Of a stretch of 64,000 nt of DNA, positions 1 to 13,100 are shown piece after piece. Every line of letters begins with the position of its first letter. The first letter of the stretch is position 1. The translations under genes and the position numbers were made by a program. Source of the stretch: Branchiostoma lanceolatum. Lineage: Eukaryota; Chordata; Leptocardii; Amphioxiformes; Branchiostomatidae. The DNA lies in contig NC_089727.1 in NCBI RefSeq assembly GCF_035083965.1, positions 14,894,769 to 14,958,768 on the forward strand, read 5' to 3'. The notes beneath the pieces are model-generated. The model made no database searches. It was not told the origin of the DNA and saw nothing but the letters and a program-made list of their open reading frames with translations.

Positions 1-495
1 ACCGACTGAAAAAATCCCATAGATATTGCTGCTATCAATGACAAGGTTGAAAAGACCATCAATGAAGCCGAAAGCGTAAAGGCATACGATCGCTGGCAAC
101 GTAAACAATGTCCCGCCATTTTTGTTTTCGGCGGCAGGTTGATCTCACCGTGACAAGGGAAATTTCTATCTCACCGTATTTGAACAATTACTGTTATACA
201 AAATATGGCACATATTTGCGATAAAAAATGATATTGCAAGGCTTTAGTGTAATTCTATTTACATGGGATGCTTAATCATCCACAGTAATGACCTGCTTGT
301 CACCTTACCGGAGTTTGGACCCCCTTTTTGTGTTAGAACGTTCCACTAGAATGCAAACCCCAAAACTGCCGTGACTTTTGTGCGTAATAAAACAAAGTGC
401 GGAACGCTACTGTTTAAATGAAAACTATGTATGTGTAGCTTTAATCACAGTTATATGCTTGTTACAAGATCTAAGCTTGTTTTTGGTGGGTTCAG

Positions 496-618
496 GGCAA
501 AATGTACGATGATAAAAGACATGCGCATTCACTTAGAACAGTTACCGGACTATGGACACCCCCCGGTATCTATAAAAGATATCTATAGAATTTTAGATGC
601 AAGCTCTGAAGAGAAGAA
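496..618 (+). other. Candidate upstream exon, possibly start of GAF-A of the PDE2A gene
   Basis: A 123-bp open stretch lies between an acceptor-like TTCAG and a donor GTAAGG. In the open frame it reads like folded protein (HLEQLPDYGHPPVSIKDIYR, then ILDASSEEK). The end faintly resembles the segment just before GAF-A in vertebrate PDE2A (LYDLDASS). Its exit phase (2) does not fit the entry phase (0) of the exon at 1155, so at least one more exon would be needed between them. I cannot find one; that stretch holds a transposon relic. It could be chance. Confidence 0.25.
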
Positions 619-639
619 GTAAGGTTTGTAATTGTGTTT

Positions 640-746
640 GTTGAATTCTCCTTATGTTGTGCAACCACATTTTTTCTGCGCACCTAAAAATCTTAAAGTT
701 TAGTTGCAACAGTGCACCTATTCCCCAAATGAATTTCGAGCCTTGT
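640..746. mobile_element. Relic of the same short interspersed element as at 28125-28468
   Basis: The stretch with CAGTGCACCTATTCCCC and AATGAATTTCGAGCC closely matches the right end of the 344-bp inverted-repeat element at 28125-28468. The left end is decayed. It sits between the candidate exon at 496-618 and the first certain PDE2A exon. Confidence 0.5.
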
Positions 747-1154
747 GGGTTTATTAGCTTGGCTGCCTGGCGCTCCACTATGCATTGTCTTGTTGCAATT
801 TTTGATAAAGAATAAAGAAAGAACAAAAACTTGGTGCTCTGCAATAACATAATGGAGAAATGCTCATATTGGTTGTAATGGATGTCATTACAATCAACAG
901 GAAACATTCGGAATCAAGGTTGAACTGTAACTGCCAACGTAACACCTAAATTGGACTTACCAAATTTTCGATAGCTCGATCAGCTCCAGTGTTTGTCAAG
1001 AAATGAGCAATCCACTGCTTCTGTGACGTCACATTATGCAGTTATTACAGTAACTACTCTCACATTTTTGATTATTATGATTAGAAGAAGGTTGTACTGA
1101 ATGGTCAAAGCAGTGGTTCTAGCTGTAACAGTTGTATTCTGTATTTCCATCCAG

Positions 1155-4100
1155 AAAGGCAAGGGGGAGCTGCAGTCGCTGGTGCTGCATGTTCAGCTGG
1201 GGGAGATCAGATCTATGCTGTGTATCCCGGTAGAGAGCAAGGCTGCAGGAAACATAGTGGCTCTTGCTTGTGTCTTCAACAAACGGGACAGACTCAAGTA
1301 AGAATTGCCAAATCTTATGACTTTGAATTGTTCTTTAAATGCTATTAGCCGTTTCATTTTTCTATCAACAAAACTTGTACGCAGCTCGTTGAAAAATTGA
1401 TGTTCAAACAGATATAGCATGATCTAGACAGGATAGTTATACATAGTTACAATATTTATATGGGAAAACAGAAAGAAGGCAGGGGGGAGAGAAAGAACCA
1501 GGGAAAGAGTGTTGTCCCTTTTCCATTGTTTAACAAATGATGTGTAGTTTTCCTGCAATTGGAGTAACATGCAGTGTTACTGTAAAGGTACATGTAAAAG
1601 GTAGTCCCATAGCCTTTTTGAGGCCATATGGTCACTGGGTTGTTATCCACGGTGTCTAGGGCACGGTATTGAAAGGCAGAGACCAACCCTCTCATTCTAC
1701 CACATTTTACCTCCCCAAGCAAGACAGGTACCCATCTTCACACTTGGGTGGAGTGAGAAATGTAGTGTCAGTGCCTTTCCCAGGGGCACAACATTGGTGG
1801 CATGTCATGGGATTCAAACCCAGGACCTCTGGGTATTGGACCAAACACCTTAACCGTTACGCCAACATGACTCCACATATGTTACTGTCTCCTTTTGCTA
1901 GGTTCAGCACTGCAGACGAGTCCCAGATCCGGACATGTTTCACCTACACGTCCACGGTCCTGACCAGCACGCTGGCTGTACAGAAGGAGAGGAAACTCAA
2001 GCTAGAGACCCAGTCTATGCTGCAGATCGCAAAGAACCTATTCACACATTTAGGTATTTGCTATACTATACTTCTTGCCATCCAATAGGCAGTACATAGC
2101 ACATTTAGGTAATACAAATGGTTTGTAATGCTGCAGATTGCAAAGAACCTATTCACACATTTAGGTATTTGCTATACTATACTTCTTGCCATCCAATAGG
2201 CAGTGCATAGTACATTTAGGTAATACAAATGGTTTGTAATGCTTCAGATTGCAAAGAACCTATTCACACATTTAGGTATTTGCTATACTATACTTATTGC
2301 CATCCAATAGGCAGTACATAGTACATTTAGATAATACAAATGGTTTGTAATGCTGCAGATTGCAAAGAACCTATTCACACATTTAGGTAATGTCTATTAT
2401 AATGCTGCAGATTAAAAACACATTTAGGTAATATAAAATGTTTGTAATACACACCAAGTCATGGGCTGCAGTACTTCAGCAAAATGGTAGAGGGAGTTCT
2501 GCCGTAGTCCAAACTTCCAGTGCACACAGTGCTGAAATGCCATCCAATAGGTTGTACATAGTTTTACAAAGTCATATGCTGCATTACTGAGGCAAAATGA
2601 TAGGGGGCGTTTGGCCCTGGTCCAACGCTCTAGTGCTCAAATACCATCCGATAGGTTGTACATAGTTATATAAAGTCACAACCTGCATTACTGAGACAAA
2701 ATGATAGGTGGCTTTTGGCCCTGGTCCAACGCTCTAGTTCTGAAGTACCATCCGATAGGTTGTACATAGTTATACAAAGTCACAAGCTGCATTACTGAGG
2801 CAAAATGATATGAGGAGTAGTGTCCTGGTCCAACCGTTTAGTGCTGAATTGCCTTCCAATTGATGGAGCGTTTAGTGCTGAATTGCCTTCCAATTGATGG
2901 AGCACAGTCAAGAAAAGCCATCAGCTGCATTTCTGAGGCAGAATGATGAGGGAGTTGTACCTTGGTTCACACAGTGCTGAAATACCACCTGATAGATTGT
3001 GCACTCTCAAAGCACTTTTGTTGCACTACAAAGTTTTCTGACAAGTGTCGTAGGCTGTATTATTTGTAACAGAAGATGTAAGACCTTTGGTTTTTTATGT
3101 TTGTAAAACATGTTTATGTTTTAAGCAGCCTTTTGGCACCAAATGTTGTACTGGTTACAGCGTAATATAGGCAGCAGGAAGGTTAAAAGCATGTTCATCT
3201 AATCACCTATGACTGTTGCATTTTGGTTAACAACCTGTTAACTTTTTTTTAACCTCCCTCAGATGATGTATCTGTTTTACTACGAGAAATTATGCAAGAG
3301 GCCCGCAACTTAACACATGCAGAAAGGTTGGTTGTTCTTTCTTCTTTGTCAAACAAATTGTGAAAGTTGTTAGTTACAGATTAAAAGAACTTCAAGACAT
3401 TTCGCATCCTTGTAAATCCCTCTCTTTTCATCTTAGGTGCTCCCTGTTCCTGGTCGATAAGGGAAGGAGAGAGTTGGTTGCCAAGGTGTTTGATGGAGTT
3501 GTAGCAGACGAAAGTGAGGTAAGAGTCAATAGACAGCTTCTTGTACCCGTATCTGAGCTGTGATGATGTAACCTTTTGAACTTAGCATGAGATTACGTAT
3601 TGAATAGAGCACTTGATGCATAAGCACACTGTTTTCATATCAGTATCCTGACACATATTGTAGGTGATGTTTTGGTTCCTAACATAGATATAAGATAGAA
3701 TTGAACCAAAAATGTTTGAAAATTAACAGTCTGTGGTAAATAATTAACATCAATTCTTCTTTAAATTAGTCTTTTGAAAATCCTTTTCTTTCAGATGTTA
3801 TTTTTCAGTAATTAATCTGATTCTGAATCAGAAGAGAGTTGTTCTTGCTTTTAGTTTTGCTTTCTCAATGGTGTATATCATTCAAGCCATGCTGTTTAGC
3901 CTGATGCGTGGCAGGCTATTTTGTGTGGAGACAAACTTTCACCATACCTGCCAATGTAACATGTTGGGTAGTAGATCTATGGAATTTTATGTAGGGTGTT
4001 TTCAGAACGTGGAAGCACGCTCCATAGTGTTGCCCTGCATGTTAAATCTGACAGCCTGTCTCTTTGCATGCTCTGTCCCATCCTTTCAGGCTCAGGTAAG

Positions 4101-7100
4101 AGCAGCAGATGTTGTATTGTGTGGTACACCTGTAGCTTAGCAACAGCACATCTGTAGCTACACGTACAGACACGCCTAGCAACACCACACCTGTGTGTCT
4201 GACCCGCACCAGGTTACAATTTCTACATTCTTTCCTTAATTGACGTGCCTAGGAAAAAATTTAGTTGAAGTAGTGCTGTTTGGAATCAGTAGATATTGAT
4301 CATGGTTTTCTGTTTTTCACACTTAACAATGTGCTTAGTAATTAGTCACTATTTGGTTCTTTGGGGCAACTTCATGCACCATTGTAGATCACCTGATGTT
4401 TTTATTACTTTTACGTCAACAAAGGTATTTGAGCAAGTACATGAGAAAAATCTTTGAAATCATATTTCAAGTATGTTTAGCTGTTATAACTGTTGGATTC
4501 CAAAGCTAGATAGTCTGATATAAATCGAGTAAACTGTTATTAATGGTGTATTCATAGCCATTTTAGCATACATGTACTTGTTTACTACTACTTTAATGAG
4601 TTGAACTGTTCCAATTGTACATTTTGTTCAGTATGTCCCTCTAGATGATAGTATTCTCAATACAAGTATCTTTTGCATTTTGTCAGTTGTAAACCGTAAT
4701 GTATAGTGTAATTTTACACTCTCGTAAGTGAGCAGGATTCTTTGTCGCAAACTGTTGATACTAGTTCTCACCTAACACATTGTTGTCTTGGATACTAGTA
4801 GTTCTGTAATACTTTCACATGTAGTTTGATAGCACTGTTTTTGGTATAGGGAGTGGTGTTAGATTATAACCTATTATCACTATCAGTTCACACAGAAATG
4901 CTTGTGTTATGATAGAATTATTCACTTACATGTATTACTCTTGATTTGTAGCACACATGTTGTAGTACTGTCAACTTACTAAGATCTTCACTTACCAACA
5001 CGTTTAAACAATAGGGGTGTATGTGACGCATGTTGGTTTACTACTGTGGTATGCGGTGCCAATCACCCGTTTGCGCTACACCCCATGCTATGTACTAAAG
5101 GCTCGCTGTGCAGGTCTTCCCCCTAATGCAGCGCTAAGGACCCTACTCACCCAACCCTCTCCCTCCCCCAACCCAGCTGGAAAAGCTTAGGCAGGAGCTT
5201 GGACCCAATCACAGGAGGTTGTCTGATGTTCGAGTAATGGTGAGTCCGCAGAAAAACAAGAAGGACAGCAACTTCAATCTGCTCTGCTTGCTCTGGCACA
5301 AGGTTGCAGCTCGTGTGATATGGGTGTCTTCATCTTTCTCAGTGCTGAAAATCATCCTGTACTTTGGTCTATCTCCTTTCTCTTGGGGAAAAACATTACA
5401 GTGTCGTTTAATGTCCCGTTTCAAGCACAAGCTTTCCAGATCATCATCCTATTATAGATTTTTCAACTGCAACATGTTTGGCTGGAGTAACTTCATTTGA
5501 AGTTTGAAAAGTTGATTGCATGTTTTGTTAACAGTGGTATATACATATAAAGTGGTATATACATTTAAACCAGTAGCCCTATGTTTTCCATCAACATGTA
5601 TTTGGTTCAAGAAAACTTCAAACAAAATCTGTCCGTCAGTCACAATCTTTTGTTTTGTTTTGCAAAATTCAAGTCAGCTTTTTGCTGAGAATACAAAATG
5701 TAGATTCTGGAGGAATCATGACAAGGAAGCAAAATAGTATTTGGATTCTGGTTTTCAAGTGAACTGGAAATTTACATCAGAATATGATCAAAATGAATAA
5801 AGCCAAATACTAACTTTGAAAGTTCTTGTAGTTTCCCCTCAGTTTCTCTCTTAACCCTTGATTTTTGCCTTGGTGCCACTTGGAGCCACCCCTAACACAA
5901 ACCTGACTTTGCTAGTACTTTACATACTACTGTACTAAAACATGCAAGCTCTTCCATTCATACTGCACCCTCCCTCCTTTTGTACTAACAACAGTCTCTG
6001 CTTTCTCTGATCCAGATTATTGTCTCCTTTGATGAATGAAGCTGAACCAATGTTTGTTAAAGGACAGATTATTGAAGATTGGTAGGGGGTGATATTGATT
6101 TATTGCACTGAAAAATTACATTGCCCTGGAAATTGCCTCAGAAAAAATAACCCAGAATACTGTAGATGTAGAAATGTTTGCCATAGGGAGAAAATGGAGT
6201 GTTCGCTGTGGTTTTGAAACAACAGTAGCGCTACAGTCACACAATGTAACGGCTTTTAGCAATGGTTTTAAGCTTGCGGTAAAGAGTTCACCGCGAAAAC
6301 CGCAAACATAAATCCACTGCAAAAATTTCTGCATTTACAGTATTAGGGAAGACCTGCTACTTCTGACCTGTTCAGTGCCAGAAAGAAATTTGTACTTCAT
6401 GCACCCCAATGCTTCTTTGTCTGTTCTTTAAAATACCTAGCTCAGACTTTCCTTACAATGTTTAACTCTACAGTAGACATGATTGACTAATACCAGTAGG
6501 TATGAAGAAATTTCTGTACTAACTTTTTCTTTCCTCCACTTGCAAAGTTTTGACTCTTAGGCTAGAAGAAATGAAACATGCATTTCTTGCCAATATCATA
6601 TGCATTTCTTGCCAGTACAATTTTCTTTTACAGCTCTGCATTGTATACTTTAGAGGTGGAGGGGAAATGATTTTACAATGTTGACAATAAGATGTTGGAT
6701 AGCCTATTCTGTAGACTTCAGTACATGTATAAGATGGTAGTGGTAACATAACATCCACATATCCCTATTTTATAGAACATGAATGAGCTGAGGATACCCA
6801 TTGATCAAGGGATAGCCGGGCATGTAGCAACTACTGGTGAGCTGAAGTACAGTACTGTGTTTGTAGAGTAGAGTAGAGTAGAGTAGAGTAGAGTAGAGTA
6901 GAGTAGAGTAGAGTAGAGTAGAGTAGAGTAGAGTAGAGTAGAGTAGAGTTTATTGCTAAGACTGATTAAGTCCATGAGTAGAGTAGAGTAGAGTAGAGTT
7001 TATTGTTAAGACTAATAAAGTCCATGTACTGTAAATGCATTTAAGTTCACATGGTTTTAAATTTTGCGGTAGGTAGAAAATTGAGTGTTCACAGTGGTTT

Positions 7101-10100
7101 TAAGTTTATGTTTGAGGCAATAGTACACAGGTGTAGGAGGGCACCAAAAAAATGCGGTGGTTTTAAGTTCGCGGCGAAAAGCTTACAGCAAAAACTGTGA
7201 ACATATAAAAACCACTACAAACATTTCTGCATTTACAGTATATCATTTGCACCACAATAGAGATGCTTATTAATAGATTATCTGTATGTCAAAGCTGTTG
7301 ATAGTTAGTATTGGTAACAGTGTTTGCAAGTTTTATTTCAAACATGAATAGTGATCAACAACAGTCACAAGTTTAAAGCCTTTTTGCAGCTGAATATCTT
7401 TAAAAAATCATTCATTAACTCATTTTCCATTAAAAAAATAAACCGACATTGATGAAGAAATAAAGTCTCCCTTTGAAGTTAATTCCTTTGAATTGGTCAC
7501 AGGAAATAGATAAATACTAATATGATACATACCAAAAGTCGTAACTCAATCCTTAGATAAAGTTCCTATTGTTTTGTTACATTTGTGAACATGAATCATC
7601 CAGAAAATTGAAGAATTTTGATTCAATCTATACCACTGGATTACAATATGAAAATATCAGACATTCCATCCGACATCTTTCATGAGTGGTGGAAAATGAA
7701 TTTTTATTATCGTTTTGTTAATTTTCACATGATTTCTCTTCCGCCAGGGGAGATTCTAAACATCAAAGATGCGTACTCCCACCCGCTGTTCTACAGTGGA
7801 GTGGATCACAGCACCGGCTTCAGAACCAGGTAGGACACTCATGGTTGTCACAAGTATGCAAATGACAAAAACAACAAGGTATACATTAGCATGTAGAAGA
7901 AATGCCTAGTATATCATGCCTTGGCTTATAGAAGCTTGGCCACCTTCCTATATGTAGTCAGGCCAACAAGATATATGATATTCGTGTATATACATAATTT
8001 TGTGATTTTCTGGGTAGATTTTATGGCACAAAACAGTAATGAGAGAAACAAAATGGACTCAATGCAAAGAGATTGCTTAAAGGTTGGAGCAAAGTGTTAC
8101 TGATACTTCTTGATGTGTCAGCAGCAAATGAGGCACTCAGGGACATTCACATTTGACAGTGTGACTTACAGATGTTCATGTCTTCTTTCCAGGAATATAC
8201 TCTGCTTCCCCATCAAGAATGAAGGACACGGTAAGGCTGGATCTTTGCTCATATGATATATTCATACGCACAGATTTAGAACTGGTATATCTAGAAATTT
8301 GAACTAATTGTTGTTCCGTTCACCATTGTTGAAAGACATTGCATATTACATGTACTGAGTGTTTTCCCGCAAAACCTGGCACTTTGAGCGTCTAGATTGA
8401 TGAATGTGAAGTTATCTATTCATCAGTTAACAGAGTATCATCCTTGTAGCGTTTAGGCCTTCATGTGCCCATGCAATAGTACCTGTGTCTTTACCATGTT
8501 CAAACAAGCCCCCCCCCCCTTGCAAACCCCAGCCCAACCCCCAGTTTCCTCCCAAATTGATACATACATTAATAAGTTATTCCTCTTGTGTTAGGTCTTC
8601 TTTATTTCATTTTTCAACCCCCAACCCCATGAAAAAAAGTGTCTGTCAGGCCAACAGTCTGCCTGGAAGTGATTTTTGTTTGCTGAAGTGTGCTCTCCTT
8701 TTGTTCATATGGCTTTCACATTGACCATAGACTCTGACGTAATAGGCAGTTTTCTCATGGGGGACAACGAAGGTTAGTATTGATTTCACCCAGTCCTCCT
8801 ACCATAGGAAGTGGTGCCGTGTAGAGACACTAGCTGATCTTCAACTCCTTCTAGAGTTCCAGTCTTGTTAAAAACTTGAGTGAAGTTTGCCATTTTAGAA
8901 TGGGTGCTAAAACACTGTCAATTGCTCTAGATTTGTTTGAACCTCAAAAGGACTTTTGAATTGACAGTGGTTAAAAGACTTACTGTGCATCAATTGTCTG
9001 CAATCTTATACCTTTCTGGATGTGTCCAAAGATTTTCGTTTTGTTTTATTCTCAACTACATGTGCCCAAACCAGTGTTTGTTGGTCCCCTGTAGCTACAA
9101 TGTCTCTACACACTCCTGTTAGATAGGCTAGTACTGGTGTTGTTGTTCTGGGGTGTGATATCCAGTTCTCAGTTTCTTGGAAATGACGGAGCTATATAAA
9201 AGGAAAGTGTGAGAACTACATAAAATGAATTTTAATTTGATGTCCAACTTATATGATGTTATGCTGTTTCCTTTTCCAGAAATTGTCGGTGTGGCAGAAC
9301 TATGCAATAAAATTAATGGTATGTTGGTGTTGTTCCTTTCAGTAGACCCTCATATGTTTGTACAACAATTTAGTGTTGTGTATAAGGTGTCATCTGTGCA
9401 AATATTCTGTTGACAGTAACATTCCATATCAACAAATTGTGTTGAAAGCATGACAAAATAGACTGTTTTTCCCCAAAAAGGTTGCCTCAGTAGGAGGAAA
9501 GTTTGTTAAACTTTGTTCATGCCATATCTTTATTTATACTCAATGACATACTTTATACTCATTTTTATTTATGAAAACTCAGTTCTGACTGCAGGTCGAA
9601 TGTGGAGAAAGCATAATGTTTTGCACGTGCACTGTTTTAATGTAACATGATAAGTGCAGATTAATGCTTCCTGTTGGTCGTTCCTTGACGGCATTAGCTG
9701 GCATCAGCGTGGGAGGCTGAATTCCTAAAGTTGTGGGGTGTAAAATAGAGGTTGGCAGAAAAACCTGTCCAGTCTGAAAAGAGGGTCTGCATGGGTGTGT
9801 GTGTGTGTCCTGTCCTGCATACAATAAGAGACACCAATTAGGCTTAACGAATGATTCATCAATAGTGGTCTACTATTCTAATTTCATTATTGATGTTAGC
9901 CGGCCTGCTTTTATTCCAACGTTAACTCTTATTTCTACGTAGCGCGCTCTTTGTTATCCTGAATTCATCTTCAAGTATCATTGAGATATACTTTGTAAGG
10001 CGTAGTTGAATGCCAGGTTTCCCTATGAAAAGTCGCAGCTGAATGCTAAACCTGCAAAATTTGGCTCTCCAAATGCAGGAAATAGTGTTTAAGAGGGTTA

Positions 10101-13100
10101 AGATTTTCTGGGAGTGCATGCCTTTGGACTCCCTACATTGGTTGCAGTGAAGGGCCATTTGTGATGCTGCCAATTCTATTGGAATTTGCATCAATTTACC
10201 GTCAAGTGTTGTCAAACCTCCTCAATTTACTGTTAAATGTTGCCGAACCTCCTGAATTAAGCGTTAAGCATTGCCAGCAACCCCCATGCAGACTCTCTTT
10301 GCAGACTGGGCAAGTTTTTCTGCCTTTCAGACTGGACAGGATTTTCCATCAACCCGCCAGATAGATGCAGCTATTAGTAGTTTTTGACGTATGATATTGT
10401 GTAACTGTAGGGCCATGTTTCTCCACGTATGACGAGGAACTCGCACAGGCCTTCTCCATCTACTGTGGGATCAGCCTCGTGCATGTGAGTACCTCCTGCC
10501 AGTACAACAGGTTTCAGAGATTGCATGAGTTTGGGTTTGTCAATCATGTCTTTCTCTTGGAATAGCAACATTTGATATATATTTTTCTGTAACTTTGTCA
10601 GAATCAGTCATAAATGAATTTGTTATCCCTGGATCTTGATTCATCAAATCTGTACCTGTATATTTTTGGTAGACTCCAGACATATCCTGTTTTTGGAAAT
10701 GGTTTTGATATGCCGCCTCTCTCACCACAGTCCTTGCTGTACAAGAAAGTTGCAGACGCCCAACATCGCAGCAAGCTGTCGAATGAACTAATGATGTATC
10801 ATATGAAGGTTTGTAGTACTGTACTACAAGTTCTTGTTTCATGAGAAAATGAGTTACCTTCTTTGTCATGCATGGTTTTTAAACTAGCAGCTTCTCTTGT
10901 TATAATATTCATATCACTGTCAATGAATTTGTAGATTTTCAAGTATGTTAGATTCATCACTTCAACTTATGAAATTTTGTTCTGAGTGCTCAGAACAAAT
11001 TTTCATGTACGATTAAAACTTGGAACACATGGACTTGAAACATACAGGCTACTATAAATTCTTTTATTTTTGCTGTGACTTAATTTTTTGGTAGAAAGAG
11101 AAAGTTTTTTTCACCGTGTTTTAAGCGCATGGTTGAAGCAATTCTCACATTTGAAATGCATATTCATGGTGTCGTGAATTTGCCAAGATAAAACCACCCG
11201 GACTATTTCCAGATTTACAGTATGCCACTAGAAGAAGTACATTCCACTTTCCTGTTAACATCACAGAACCCACAGATTATAGAAAAAGTGGGACTTTTCA
11301 TCTTCCACTGCTTCCAAAAAAGAAGTCAAACCCAACCTGTCTAGATATAGCCAACACTAGTATCTGTTTAGTCTTTTGTTACGAATGTCAATCAGCTGTC
11401 CAATGTCACTTGTATGTCTCTTATGTTTCTACCATGTACTTGCAATTAACCTTTGGGCATGAACTTGCAAATAAACTTTATCATATTACAAAGTTGATGA
11501 TTTTCTCAGGTAAACGAGGATGAAACGGCGCGGCTGATAGTCGACAAGATCCCAGAGATCACCAGTATCCATCCAGATGTCTCCATCTTCAGCTTCACTC
11601 CCAGAGTCATCTACGATGACCAAACCATTCCGGTATTTATCTATTCACTCACTCATTCTTGTCTTCTTTAGGTAAGGTTGCTCACTAATATAAGTGACTA
11701 GTCACTGCTTTCCAGTGAGGCCCAGCAAAACATAGACAAATTGTTATATTAACAAGGGAAATGCTGGCACTCTTTTTTGATCTGCTCATATAAGTAGCCA
11801 TGGTGCTCAACCCATGAATGTACGATCCTAACAAACGGGATATCATTGTAAAGGTCACTAAATAAACTTTACAGTGATGTTTAATACAATGTATTTGATA
11901 AAGTATTCGTAGAGATATGATCGACCGAAATTCGTGCCTAGTTTAATAAACAAGATTTTTGCTGTCCATAGTGCTGAAACAGTAGCTGCTCACTCTACAT
12001 TTTCTTAATTATTTGATCAAGTTTTTTCTTCCCAGCTTTACGTTGTTGTAATTGAAAAGAAAAGGATAGTCTCATCATCATCATCATTTGGTCATAACGC
12101 TCTCAAGGGTGATCATGGCCCTTCTCCATCCCTCCCTATCCTCCATTGCACTAGCCTGAGTGCCAGCCTGCCGACAGCGGAGCTTGGGTAGCGCAGCGGA
12201 GCTAGGGTAGCGGACGGAAGCTAAAAAGGCTGGCACTCAGGCTACCATTGCACTGGGCAGGTCTTCCAAAGGTAGTCTGCCTACATGTGCATTTCCATGT
12301 TTTGGAGCCCAGAGGATTAACATTACTGATGATCTATGAGAACTTAACTGATCCTTTTGTTTGCTTCCCCAGTGCTGTCTCGCCATGTTTGAGGACATGG
12401 GGATGATCAACAGGTGGAGGATCCACAAGGAAACCCTCGTCAAGTAAGCTAATACGGCCGGAACTCTTCAGAACTTAAGTGTTGTATTATGATAGAGGAA
12501 ATAGCAATATGATAACAAGTTGTATCTTTTTAACATGCTGTTATGTACTGCTGCACTGCAAGAAGAAATGTATGTACATGCATTATTACGTACATACATT
12601 TACAACGACCATAACGAGTTAGTGACTTTATCATGTTCAACAGGTTTCCAGCTTAATGGGACTACCTCCCACATTTCAGTAATCCTGAACCCAAATGGCT
12701 TGAAATCACCTCTGGTAGGTGAAAATGAAGTGAAAAATACATTTGTATGTAGCAGCCATTGATGACCCCTTGGGGATGTGCCCAATTCTGCAGAATGGAA
12801 CTGGAGCCAGAATTCTGAAAACTGGAGGCAGAATTCTGGGAACTGCTAATCCCCAGAGGGTTATCAATGGCTGCTACATATTTCTAACTTCATTTTCACC
12901 TACCAGATGTGATATCAAGCCATTTGGTTTTAAGATTACTGAAAGTTTGGAGGTAGTCCCAAATTCAGCTGAAATTCCCAAATTAAACTGAAGGCCGTTT
13001 GTAGCATCTCATGTACTAGTATTGATTCTGTTTTTTAGTGATGCAGAATTGATAGATGTCACTCAAAGCATATCTCCAAGTAATCTCCAAATCTTATCCA

